DNA of 64,000 nucleotides, from contig JAYFQE010000011.1 of assembly GCA_034927345.1 (NCBI GenBank), positions 124,001 through 188,000 on the forward strand. Reading direction: 5' to 3'. This stretch comes from JAYFQE01 sp034927345. GTDB lineage: Bacteria > Bacillota > Clostridia > Saccharofermentanales > UBA5734. Made by a program: the position numbers and the translations under genes. The notes below the pieces were generated by a model, which worked only from the letters and a program-made list of their open reading frames with translations, had not been told where the DNA came from and did no database searches. Positions 1 through 7,681 of this stretch are shown here, piece after piece; position 1 is the stretch's first letter; the number at the start of each line of letters is the position of its first letter.

Positions 1-193
1 TGTGAAGCCACGTCGCGCCGGCGGCCTGGAAAGTCCGGGCTACGCCCAGCGGATCGGGACTGTAAACGGTCACTTGATCGTAACGGCCCTGCTGCAGGCG
101 AACACATTGTCCGCCTAATAAATCGATCGCCGGATAAATGATCATCGGCTGTTTCGTTTCGTTTCCGGGAGCATTCCCGGCGCGTTCAGTCAT
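1..193 (-). CDS. hisA: HisA, ProFAR isomerase, N-terminal part (cut by window edge)
   Basis: HisA isomerises ProFAR to PRFAR in the cytoplasmic histidine pathway. Only about 64 codons are in the window. After a non-conserved stretch of 16 residues comes MIIYPAIDLLGGQCVRLQQG, the usual first strand of the HisA barrel. Two starts are possible: the ATG at 193, which overlaps the hisH stop (ATGA) and has a GGGGAGG Shine-Dalgarno 8 nt upstream, and the ATG at 145, where the family normally begins but which has no ribosome site. I chose 193, which implies a short N-terminal extension. It follows hisH in the his operon; hisF and hisI/E may lie beyond the edge. Confidence 0.88.
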   Translation of the reverse strand, partial: MTERAGNAPGNETKQPMIIYPAIDLLGGQCVRLQQGRYDQVTVYSPDPLGVARTFQAAGATWLH

Positions 194-795
194 ACCCGCG
201 CCTCCCCGCCGGAAGCCCAGCGTTCCAGAAGCCGCAGGCCGGCGTCGCCGCTTTTCTCCGGATGAAACTGGGTCAGGAGGATCTGCCGATCCGCGACGGC
301 GGCGGCAAAGGGAATCCCGTGGACGCTCCAGGCAGCGGTCAGGCCGGAGTCGGCCGGATCGACATAATAGGAATGGACAAAATAAAAGTACTCATGATTC
401 GGCAGTATATCCAGGCGTGAATCTTGCAGACTGTTCCAGCCCATATGCGGCACTTTGAGTCCCGGCTGGGCCGGGAAGCGGCGTACAACGCCGGGCAGCA
501 GGCCAAGGCCGCGGTTGTTGCCTTCTTCGCTGTATTCAAACATCAGCTGCATGCCCAGGCAAATGCCGAGAAAAGGTTTCCCGGTCTGCAAATAGGCTTT
601 GATCGCCTGATCCAGGCCGCGCTTTTTCAATTGTTCGACAGCATAGGCCATGGCTCCGACGCCGGGCAGGATCAGACGATCGGCCGCGGCGACCTCTTCA
701 GGATCGCTGGTTACCGCCGCCGGCTGGTTCAGATAGGCTAAAGCCTTGGCCACACTGCCCAGATTGCCCATTCCATAATCGATGACGCTGATCAT
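190..795 (-). CDS. hisH: HisH, glutamine amidotransferase subunit of IGP synthase
   Basis: HisH hydrolyses glutamine and passes ammonia to HisF, which makes imidazole glycerol phosphate and AICAR. The 201-residue protein has the class I amidotransferase triad: C79 in FLGICLGMQL, then H178 and E180 in TQFHPEKSG. The N-terminus (MISVIDYGMGNLGSV) and length are typical of the family. The start overlaps the purC stop by 4 nt (ATGA), and the stop overlaps hisA, so all three should be translated in a coupled way. Identification is secure. Confidence 0.96.
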   Translation of the reverse strand: MISVIDYGMGNLGSVAKALAYLNQPAAVTSDPEEVAAADRLILPGVGAMAYAVEQLKKRGLDQAIKAYLQTGKPFLGICLGMQLMFEYSEEGNNRGLGLLPGVVRRFPAQPGLKVPHMGWNSLQDSRLDILPNHEYFYFVHSYYVDPADSGLTAAWSVHGIPFAAAVADRQILLTQFHPEKSGDAGLRLLERWASGGEARV

Positions 796-1682
796 GCCAG
801 ATCCTTCCCGGTCAAGCGGCTGTATGCTTCACGGTATTTGGCCGCTGTTCTGGCGATGATTTCCGGCGGCAAAGCCGGAGCCGGCGGATTTTTATCCCAG
901 GCCAGGGTTTCCAGCCATTCGCGCAGATATTGCTTATCAAAGCTCTTTTGCGCCCGGCCCGGCTGGTACTCCGATTTATCCCAAAAACGCGAGGAATCCG
1001 GCGTGAACAATTCATCGGCGACAACCAGGCGGCCGTCGAGCAGACCGAATTCAAATTTGGTGTCGGCCAGGATAATGCCGCGTCCTTCGGCGTAAGCTGC
1101 CGCGTATTGATAAAGAGCCAGACTCTTTTCGCGGACGGCGCCGGCCAGCTCGGAACCCAGCAATTCTTCCAGTTGGCTGAAGTTGATGTTCTGGTCATGA
1201 CCCGATTCTGCCTTGGTCGAAGGGGTGAAAACCGGCTCCGGCAGACGGTCGGCCTGGCGCAGGCCGCCTGGTTGGGGCATCCCGCCGATCGTGCCCGACT
1301 TGTTGTATTCTTTCAGCGCGGAACCTTCCAGATAGCCGCGGACAATACATTCCGCCGGCAGCATCTTCACTTTGCGCACCAGCATCGAACGGCCGGCCAG
1401 TTCATTCGCGTAACGGCTTAGCCCGGCCGGATAAGCGGCCGGATCAGTCGATATGACATGATTGCCGATGATCGGGCGGGTCTGCTCAAACCAGAATGCC
1501 GAAATACTATTCAAGACGACGCCTTTTTCAGGAATCAATTCCTGAAAAACAACGTCAAAAGCTGAAATCCGATCGGTAACCACGATCAGCAGGGCATCGC
1601 CGAGGTCATAAACATCGCGGACTTTGCCCCGGACAAACAGCGGCAATTGGATAAAATCAGCTTCGCGCATCAAGTTGCTCAT
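792..1682 (-). CDS. purC: PurC, SAICAR synthase, inside the his operon
   Basis: PurC joins aspartate to CAIR with ATP, giving SAICAR in purine synthesis. At 296 residues it is the longer ADE1-like form. Recognisable motifs are GKVRDVYD near residue 20, TDRISAFDVV, ECIVRGYLEGSALKEY, FTPSTKAESGHD, LADTKFEFG and DELFTPDSSRFW. A GAGGAGG site lies 9 nt before the ATG. It sits between hisB and hisH and overlaps hisH by 4 nt. Its product leads to AICAR, the compound also released by HisF/HisH, so the placement joins the two AICAR sources in one transcript. That link is inference; the enzyme call is secure. Confidence 0.96.
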   Translation of the reverse strand: MSNLMREADFIQLPLFVRGKVRDVYDLGDALLIVVTDRISAFDVVFQELIPEKGVVLNSISAFWFEQTRPIIGNHVISTDPAAYPAGLSRYANELAGRSMLVRKVKMLPAECIVRGYLEGSALKEYNKSGTIGGMPQPGGLRQADRLPEPVFTPSTKAESGHDQNINFSQLEELLGSELAGAVREKSLALYQYAAAYAEGRGIILADTKFEFGLLDGRLVVADELFTPDSSRFWDKSEYQPGRAQKSFDKQYLREWLETLAWDKNPPAPALPPEIIARTAAKYREAYSRLTGKDLA

Positions 1683-1724
1683 ATAAAAAATCCTCCTCGC
1701 AGGTTGCTATCTTGGTCTCAGGAT

Positions 1725-2312
1725 TTATAAAACGCCTTTGGTCGAAGGGATCGCGCCGGCATGTCCCGGATCGATCGCCGCGGCGTCGGCCAGGGCATGG
1801 GCAAAGGCTTTAAAAAGGGCTTCGGCGAGATGATGGTCGTTATGTCCGTAAGGGCAGGCCAGATGCAGAGTCAGGCCGGCGTTGAAAGCCAGGGCGCGGA
1901 AAAATTCCTCCGTCATCTGCGTGGAGAAACCGCCGACCCGGTCGCTTAAAAACTCGACGCGGAAAACCAGATAGGCGCGGCCGGATATATCCAGCGCGGC
2001 CGTAGCCAGTGCTTCATCCATAGGGATCGCCGCCTGGCCGTAACGGCGTATGCCGCGTTTATCACCCAAAGCGCATTTTAGAGCCTGACCCAGAACAATG
2101 CCGACATCTTCAACCGTATGATGATCATCCACCGCCAGGTCGCCCTGCGCGGCAACAGTCAAATCCATATGGGCATGGCGCGCCAGTAAAGTCAGCATAT
2201 GGTCAAAAAAGCCGATGCCGGTATTAATCTGCGCAGTCCCTTCTCCATCCAGGTTTAACGTAATCTGAATATTTGTCTCCCCGGTCTGCCGGGTCATTTC
2301 AGCCTGACGCAT
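1725..2312 (-). CDS. hisB: HisB, imidazoleglycerol-phosphate dehydratase
   Basis: This monofunctional enzyme dehydrates imidazole glycerol phosphate to imidazole acetol phosphate. It has 195 residues with no phosphatase domain. The metal-binding motifs are clear: GIGFFDHML, DDHHTVED and GHNDHHLAEA, plus the C-terminal STKG. The first ATG (2312) follows an AAAGGGGGA ribosome site; a second ATG five codons in lacks a site of its own. It lies 34 nt after hisC and 42 nt before purC in the his operon. Confidence 0.96.
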   Translation of the reverse strand: MRQAEMTRQTGETNIQITLNLDGEGTAQINTGIGFFDHMLTLLARHAHMDLTVAAQGDLAVDDHHTVEDVGIVLGQALKCALGDKRGIRRYGQAAIPMDEALATAALDISGRAYLVFRVEFLSDRVGGFSTQMTEEFFRALAFNAGLTLHLACPYGHNDHHLAEALFKAFAHALADAAAIDPGHAGAIPSTKGVL

Positions 2313-2346
2313 CTGGCTTGTCCCCCTTTATATGCGATCAATTCGA

Positions 2347-3492
2347 TTATACCAGCAAGCGTTGCAAGACGCGAATCAATTCAGCCATGTTTTCATCGGA
2401 GCCAACGGTGATCCGCAGATAGTCCTTTATGCGCGGCTGATTAAAATGACGGACCAGAATGCCGGCCTGCCGCAGCCGGCTGTATAAATCCGCGCCGCTG
2501 ATTTTCGGATGACTGACAAACAGGAAATTGGCTGAAGACGGAATAACCACAAACCCTAAATCCCGCAAAGCCCGGGCCGTTTTTTCACGGGTTTGGATAA
2601 TCAGCGAACGGGTCCGCTCAAACCATTCCGCAGCGCCGAAAGCCGCCGCGCCGGCTGCCTGAGCCAGACTGTCCAGCGTATAAGAATTAAAGGAATCCCT
2701 GACCCGCCTCAGCGCTTCGATCAAAGCCGGCGCGCCCAGCGCATAACCCAGCCGCATGCCGGCCAGAGCCCGGGATTTCGAACAGGTCTGGATAATCAGG
2801 ATGTTGTCGAAATCCGGCAAAAGCGCGACCGCCGATTCGCCGCCGAAATCGATATAGGCTTCGTCGATCAGGATCAGCCGGTTCCGGTCGGCAGCCGCCA
2901 GTTCCGCGATCTGAGCAATATCGATCGCCCGGCCGGTCGGCGCGTTCGGATTGGCCAGGACAAGGCCGGCAGACGGCGCCAGACAATCGGCCACAGGCAA
3001 GGTAAAGTCATCGCCCAATCGGACAAGCCGATAAGGGATATCATATAAGCGGGCGTATACCGGATAAAAGCTATAGGTAATATCCGGAAAAACAATCTCC
3101 TGCTCCGGTTTTGCCGGACCGTCCACGGTTTCGAAAAAAGCCTGGAAAGCCATGGCTAAAACTTCATCGGAACCATTGCCGGCAAAGATCTGATCAATCG
3201 TCAGGCCATAATAGGCCGCGATAGCCTGACGTAAGCTTAAGCCCGTCGGATCAGGATACAGGCGCACCTGTTCGTAGTTAAAATTGCTCAGGGCATTCAG
3301 GACTTCCGGTGACGGCGGATAAGGGTTTTCATTGGTATTCAATTTAATGAAGGTCTGGCCGCGCGGTTGTTCACCCGGCACATAAGGTACCAGCCGGGCG
3401 GTTCTTTTATTCCAAAGTCGGGTTGCGGACGAATCCGGCGCGGTTTCGGCATTTTGCTTGATTTGGGTATTCGGGTCTTCCGGCGTCATCAT
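2347..3492 (-). CDS. hisC: HisC, histidinol-phosphate aminotransferase
   Basis: HisC is a PLP-dependent fold type I aminotransferase that turns imidazole acetol phosphate into histidinol phosphate. In the 381-residue product I see LNTNENPYPPSP, the substrate-binding start of the family; LYPDPTG; GNGSDEVLAM; NPNAPTG; LILIDEAYIDF; and the PLP lysine in TCSKSRALAGMRLGYA. About 25 extra residues precede the usual N-terminus. The start overlaps the hisD stop by 4 nt. HisC enzymes often also act on aromatic 2-oxo acids, so a side role in Phe/Tyr synthesis is possible but not shown here. Confidence 0.95.
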   Translation of the reverse strand: MMTPEDPNTQIKQNAETAPDSSATRLWNKRTARLVPYVPGEQPRGQTFIKLNTNENPYPPSPEVLNALSNFNYEQVRLYPDPTGLSLRQAIAAYYGLTIDQIFAGNGSDEVLAMAFQAFFETVDGPAKPEQEIVFPDITYSFYPVYARLYDIPYRLVRLGDDFTLPVADCLAPSAGLVLANPNAPTGRAIDIAQIAELAAADRNRLILIDEAYIDFGGESAVALLPDFDNILIIQTCSKSRALAGMRLGYALGAPALIEALRRVRDSFNSYTLDSLAQAAGAAAFGAAEWFERTRSLIIQTREKTARALRDLGFVVIPSSANFLFVSHPKISGADLYSRLRQAGILVRHFNQPRIKDYLRITVGSDENMAELIRVLQRLLV

Positions 3493-4847
3493 GATTCACT
3501 ATCCTCCCTGCAGGCGTCTGTTGCCGAACCGGCCGGCAGATCGGCCTGAAAGCGGATCCGGACAGCCTCGGCATGGGCACGCAGGTGTTCGGCTTCGGCG
3601 AAATCGGCGATATCTCGCCAAGACTCGGCCAGATCGGCTTCTGTATAACGGATCAGACTGGTCTTCTTCATAAAATCAAGCGTGTTCAGCGGTGAGAAGA
3701 AGCGGGCCGTTCCGCTGGTCGGCAAAACATGATTCGTGCCGGCCAGGTAATCGCCCAGGGGTTCCGGACTATAGGATCCGATAAAAATGGCGCCGGCGTT
3801 GCGAATCGACGGCAGCAGGCTGTCCGGATCAGCAATCATCAGTTCAAGATGTTCCGGAGCCAGTTCGTTGGCAAAATCAACGGCGGTCGCCAGGTCCGGC
3901 ACAACCAGGATGGCGCTGTAATTCGCCAGCGACTGCCGCAGGATGTCGGCGCGCGGCATTAAAACGGCGCGCCGGCGAATCTCCGCGGCTGTTTTTTCGG
4001 CCAGATCCGGATCGTCGGTCACCAGCAGCGCCGAAGCCAGCCGGTCGTGTTCCGCCTGGGATAAGAGGTCGGCTGCGACGTAAGCCGGATTGGCCGTGCG
4101 ATCGGCGATAATCAGAATTTCGCTGGGGCCGGCGAACATATCGATGTCGACTTGGCCGAAAACCAGCCGTTTGGCTGTATTAACATAAATATTGCCCGGC
4201 CCGGTTATCTTGTCGACAGCAGGAATGCTGTCCGTGCCGTAAGCCATGGCCGCGATCGCCTGAGCGCCGCCGACCCGGTAGATCTCATCAGCACCGGCTA
4301 TGGACGCGGCAGCCAGAATAACCGGATCAACCGAACCGTCCGTCCGCGGCGGTGTGCACATGATCACGCGGCGAACGCCGGCGGCGCGCGCCGGCAGGAT
4401 ATTCATCAAAACAGAAGACGGCAGCGGCGCCGTCCCGCCGGGGACATAAACGCCGACTGTATCCAGCGGCCGGCTGACCAGGCTGATCGAACCGCCGTGC
4501 CGGGCAGGCAGGCAGATATCTTTGGGCAGCTGGGCTTCATGAAACGCGCGGATATTATCGGCTGCCCGGCGGATAACTTCCAGCAGGCGCAGATCAATCT
4601 TATCGAACGCCTGGCTGATCTCCTGTTCGCCGACGCGCAAACGCCCGGCCTCAAGCCGCACATGGTCCCATTGCTCCGTCAACGCCAACAGCGCTTCGTC
4701 GCCCTGCCGGCGGACCCGGTCGATGATCGCTTCTGTCGACCGGACAACCGGTTCCAGATCCATTTTGCCGCGCATACCCAATTTTTTTACCTGGCTGTCC
4801 AGTTCTTCGCGGCTTGTCCGGATTATTTTTACCGTCATACCATCCAT
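3489..4847 (-). CDS. hisD: HisD, histidinol dehydrogenase
   Basis: HisD is a zinc enzyme that oxidises histidinol to histidine with two NAD+. The 452-residue sequence carries the family features: VYVPGGTAPLPSSVLMN, GGAQAIAAMAYGT, KITGPGNIYVNTAK, FAGPSEILI, LSQAEHD, then the catalytic region with APEHLE and GTNHVLPT. A GGGAGG site precedes the first ATG by 10 nt; a second ATG three codons later is also possible. It starts 5 nt after hisG and overlaps hisC by 4 nt. Confidence 0.96.
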   Translation of the reverse strand: MDGMTVKIIRTSREELDSQVKKLGMRGKMDLEPVVRSTEAIIDRVRRQGDEALLALTEQWDHVRLEAGRLRVGEQEISQAFDKIDLRLLEVIRRAADNIRAFHEAQLPKDICLPARHGGSISLVSRPLDTVGVYVPGGTAPLPSSVLMNILPARAAGVRRVIMCTPPRTDGSVDPVILAAASIAGADEIYRVGGAQAIAAMAYGTDSIPAVDKITGPGNIYVNTAKRLVFGQVDIDMFAGPSEILIIADRTANPAYVAADLLSQAEHDRLASALLVTDDPDLAEKTAAEIRRRAVLMPRADILRQSLANYSAILVVPDLATAVDFANELAPEHLELMIADPDSLLPSIRNAGAIFIGSYSPEPLGDYLAGTNHVLPTSGTARFFSPLNTLDFMKKTSLIRYTEADLAESWRDIADFAEAEHLRAHAEAVRIRFQADLPAGSATDACREDSES

Positions 4848-4852
4848 CGGGC

Positions 4853-5533
4853 TTATTCCTCCCTGTCTGACGCCGGACCGCCGCCGGCAGGCCGATTGAG
4901 ATCGAGCTGACGCCGGACGGCCTGAATCAACGGATTGATCCTTTCGGCTTTCATTTTCATGCTGACCCGGTTGACAACCATCCGGGCGCTGATCGGCGCG
5001 ATGGTTTCCAGGATCTGCAGGCCGTTTTCCTGTAAAGTCCGGCCGCTCTCCACAATATCGACGATTACTTCAGCCAGGCCGATCAACGGCGCCAATTCAA
5101 CCGAGCCGTTCAATTTGATGATTTCGACGCTTTCCCGTTTATGCATCTCAAAATACTCCCGGGCAACGCGCGGGTACTTGGTGGCGACCCGTTTATTAGG
5201 AATACTGTCCAGTTTGCCGGCCAGCGCCGTCGGTCCGCACACACACATGCGGCAAGCTCCGAAGCCCAGATTGAGCACTTCATAAAGCAGGCGCCCTTCC
5301 TCCAGGAGCGTGTCTTTGCCGACAACCCCGATATCGGCGGCGCCATAGTCGACATATGTCGGCACATCGGCCGGTTTAGCCATGATAAAGCGCAAGCCGG
5401 CCGCTTCGTCTTCCAGGATCAGCCGGCGGGATTTTTCCCGGGCTACCTGACAATTATAACCGGCGGCTTCAAAAAGATCGATCGCCTGATCAGCCAGCCG
5501 TCCTTTGGATAAAGCGATGGTCAACACTTGCAT
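4853..5533 (-). CDS. hisG: HisG, ATP phosphoribosyltransferase, short form
   Basis: HisG condenses ATP with PRPP in the first committed step of histidine synthesis. At 226 residues it lacks the C-terminal ACT-like regulatory domain, so it is the short (HisGS) type that needs HisZ. Motifs include LTIALSKGRL at the N-terminus, DYGAADIGVVGKDTL, RVATKYPRVAREYF and ADVIVDIVESG-like residues (AEVIVDIVESGRTL). A GGGAGGTG site stands 5 nt before the ATG. It overlaps the 3' end of hisZ by 13 nt, as expected for subunits of one hetero-octameric complex. Confidence 0.96.
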   Translation of the reverse strand: MQVLTIALSKGRLADQAIDLFEAAGYNCQVAREKSRRLILEDEAAGLRFIMAKPADVPTYVDYGAADIGVVGKDTLLEEGRLLYEVLNLGFGACRMCVCGPTALAGKLDSIPNKRVATKYPRVAREYFEMHKRESVEIIKLNGSVELAPLIGLAEVIVDIVESGRTLQENGLQILETIAPISARMVVNRVSMKMKAERINPLIQAVRRQLDLNRPAGGGPASDREE

Positions 5534-6738
5534 GAACGCACCTCCCTGAGTTGAATCAACCGGCCCTTTTCATCCAGATAGGCAACCGGTCCGGACGGAT
5601 AACCGGCCAGTAGGGCGGCCGGGCCTTGATTCTGACAGTCGCAGATCACGCGTTGCCCGGCGGCCCGCAAGCGGCCGGCCAATGTAAAGGCTTCCGCCCG
5701 GCGATTCGGCGCATATCCCAGCAGCAGCGGATCTTCCGGCTTGGCCGGCGCCTTGTCGCGGCGGCGCAGCGCCGTCAGAGCCAGGCTGACGCCGATGGAA
5801 AAACCGGTAGCCGACAACTCGCGCCCGAAAGCTTCGACCAGCCGGTCATAGCGGCCGCCGGAAAAAAGCGGGAAACCCAGGCCGTAAGTAAAGCCTTTGA
5901 AGATGATTCCGGTATAATAATTCAGGCTTTGCAGCATGCCCAGATCAATGGACACATATTTCAGATAATCATAATCTTCCAGAATACGCAGCACCGCCCG
6001 CAGATTGTCCAAAGCGGCGCAGGCTGCCGGATTCGTCACCAGTCGGGCCAGATCGTCGAGCAGATCATAGGTGCCGTAACTGGATGCCATTTTCAACAAA
6101 ACATCTCGGGCGCTTTCGGGTAAAGCCAGCCGGTCGGACAATTCTTCCAACGCGACCATTTCCTTGCTGTCGATTAAACGCGGCAGCAAGGCGGCATCCT
6201 CGCCGGTTATCTGCCATTCTGCGAGTAAACCGCGGAAAAATTCGACCTGTCCGATCGATACCTGCAAATCCTCGATCCCGCAAGCCAATGCGGCGGCAAT
6301 TGCCGTCGCGATAACTTCGGCATCGGATTCGGGCGTCCGGCTGCCCATCAGTTCGACGCCGGCCTGGCTGAATTCACGCTGGCGGCCGCCGCCATATTCA
6401 TGATAACGGTACATGCTGCCAATATAGGAAAACCGCAGCGGCGGTTCGACATCGCGGTACAGGGTAGCGGCCAGCCGGGCTGCCGGAACAGTTCCGTCAT
6501 AACGCAAACATAAAATACGGCCTTGTTGATCAAAGAACTTAAACAAGCCTTCCTGGGGAACGAAACCGCTTCCGGCGGCATAAACATCATAGAATTCAAT
6601 GCCGGGCGTTTCGATCTCCTGATAACCCCGCTGCCGGAACAACTGTCGCAGCCGCTGCTCCAGCGTCCGCTTCGCCTCACATTCATCAGGCAGCAAATCT
6701 GCAACACCATCCGGCGTGTGAAATTGCCATTGGCCCAT
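5521..6738 (-). CDS. hisZ: HisZ, ATP phosphoribosyltransferase regulatory subunit
   Basis: HisZ is a catalytically inactive HisRS paralogue that activates short HisG and mediates histidine feedback. The 405 residues show a class II synthetase-like core: TPDGVADLLPDE at the start, motif 2-like LRYDGTVPAARLAA, YRYHEYGGGRQREFSQAGVE, and SLNYYTGIIFKGFT with FSGGRYDRL. A true HisRS would have the RGLDYYTG signature and an anticodon-binding domain; here the residues differ and the C-terminus is short. Adjacency to short hisG settles the call. It is the first gene of the his operon, with a promoter about 110 nt upstream. Confidence 0.93.
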   Translation of the reverse strand: MGQWQFHTPDGVADLLPDECEAKRTLEQRLRQLFRQRGYQEIETPGIEFYDVYAAGSGFVPQEGLFKFFDQQGRILCLRYDGTVPAARLAATLYRDVEPPLRFSYIGSMYRYHEYGGGRQREFSQAGVELMGSRTPESDAEVIATAIAAALACGIEDLQVSIGQVEFFRGLLAEWQITGEDAALLPRLIDSKEMVALEELSDRLALPESARDVLLKMASSYGTYDLLDDLARLVTNPAACAALDNLRAVLRILEDYDYLKYVSIDLGMLQSLNYYTGIIFKGFTYGLGFPLFSGGRYDRLVEAFGRELSATGFSIGVSLALTALRRRDKAPAKPEDPLLLGYAPNRRAEAFTLAGRLRAAGQRVICDCQNQGPAALLAGYPSGPVAYLDEKGRLIQLREVRSCKC

Positions 6739-6807
6739 GTTATCTCCCCGGCTTTCCCGGCAGCTTCCCCTTAAGCATTTTTCTGCTGTTGTCTGGTCGC
6801 TGCCGAT

Positions 6808-6825
6808 GCTTTACTATGATAAAGC
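6808..6825. promoter_or_regulatory. Short inverted repeat in the his operon leader
   Basis: GCTTTA and TAAAGC form perfect 6-bp arms around a 6-nt centre. The element sits about 15-35 nt downstream of the predicted start of the his transcript, so it could be an operator or a small leader hairpin. I see no T-box or attenuator peptide in this 100-nt leader. Confidence 0.35.
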
Positions 6826-6847
6826 GATAAATCATTAAAGTACCGCT

Positions 6848-6877
6848 ATTATACCGGCTTTGCATCGAGTCTGTCAA
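6848..6877 (-). promoter_or_regulatory. Promoter of the his operon
   Basis: On the minus strand, TTGACA (6877-6872) and TATAAT (6853-6848) are both perfect sigma-A hexamers separated by 18 nt. The start site would be near 6841, giving a leader of about 100 nt before hisZ. It begins directly after the V-ATPase terminator. Confidence 0.85.
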
Positions 6878-6890
6878 CTATCCGGTAAGC

Positions 6891-6916
6891 AAAAAGCTGC
6901 CGGTTTTTCCGGCAGC
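6891..6916 (-). terminator. Intrinsic terminator of the V-ATPase operon
   Basis: On the minus strand GCTGCCGG and CCGGCAGC form a perfect 8-bp GC-rich stem with an AAAAA loop, followed at once by TTTTT. It lies 65 nt after the ntpD stop and just upstream of the his promoter. Confidence 0.9.
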
Positions 6917-6980
6917 CTGCTGCGCCGGTTTGTGCAAAATACCGGCCGGCCAAGATAAGCGTGTCAGACAGACCCGCCCG

Positions 6981-7676
6981 TTAACCGGACCGGGTTGTTT
7001 TCATCTGTGCGTCCAGATCTGCCTGCCGGGCTTTGACCAGAGCTTGTTTGACAATCATGTCTTTGACTTTCATCAGCCGGGTCAAATTGCCTCGTTCATT
7101 TTCATCCATTTTCATGGTGATCGAACGGATGGATTCTGCCAGTTCAGGGATCAAGACATATTCCAGCGAGTTAACCCGGCGACGGGTTTTTCCGATTTCA
7201 TCGGCCAGAAGCTGGGCTGTCTTTTCAACCTCGGCCAATTGAAGCATAACAGGAAAAGCCTCATTTAAGGCAGTTACAGCTTGATCCAGTTCGCCGGCTA
7301 CCGATGCCATACCATAAGGAAGATTTTCCATGGTCCCGCTTAATTCAAAAGGCGATGCAAAAACAGGAACATGGACGCTCATGATGTTTTTCGTATCAAT
7401 ACTGAGCGTCAGGGATGAACGGCCTGCCATCAGGGCTGTTTCCAAAACCTCCGGCGGCATGACGGCGCGGGCCATGACCATTTCCTTGTTGGCTGCCGCC
7501 AGCAAAGCTTCGACTTGATGCCGCAAAGCTTGATTTTCCTTGACAATGATCAGGAACTGGCGCATCAGTTCATCCCGTTTATCCTTCAGAAGCTTATGGC
7601 CGCGCCGGGCTGTCACCAGCTGCTTTTTCAGGCGCAGCAATTCCATACGGTTCGGATTGATTTGTTTCCCCGCCAT
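6981..7676 (-). CDS. ntpD: V-type ATPase subunit D (central stalk)
   Basis: Subunit D is the long coiled-coil axle that turns inside the A3B3 head and couples ATP hydrolysis to the membrane ring. The 231-residue protein opens with the family signature around NPNRMELLRLKKQL, followed by heptad-rich helices, and has a second long helix at residues 135-215 with RRRVNSLEYVLIPEL, a typical subunit D motif. It is the last gene of the operon, 5 nt after ntpB, and is followed by a strong terminator. Confidence 0.94.
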   Translation of the reverse strand: MAGKQINPNRMELLRLKKQLVTARRGHKLLKDKRDELMRQFLIIVKENQALRHQVEALLAAANKEMVMARAVMPPEVLETALMAGRSSLTLSIDTKNIMSVHVPVFASPFELSGTMENLPYGMASVAGELDQAVTALNEAFPVMLQLAEVEKTAQLLADEIGKTRRRVNSLEYVLIPELAESIRSITMKMDENERGNLTRLMKVKDMIVKQALVKARQADLDAQMKTTRSG

Positions 7677-7681
7677 GCCGG

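Noticed and set aside
5521..6738. Histidyl-tRNA synthetase
   Set aside because: HisRS-like, but it lacks the RGLDYYTG signature and is fused by overlap to short hisG, which is typical of HisZ.
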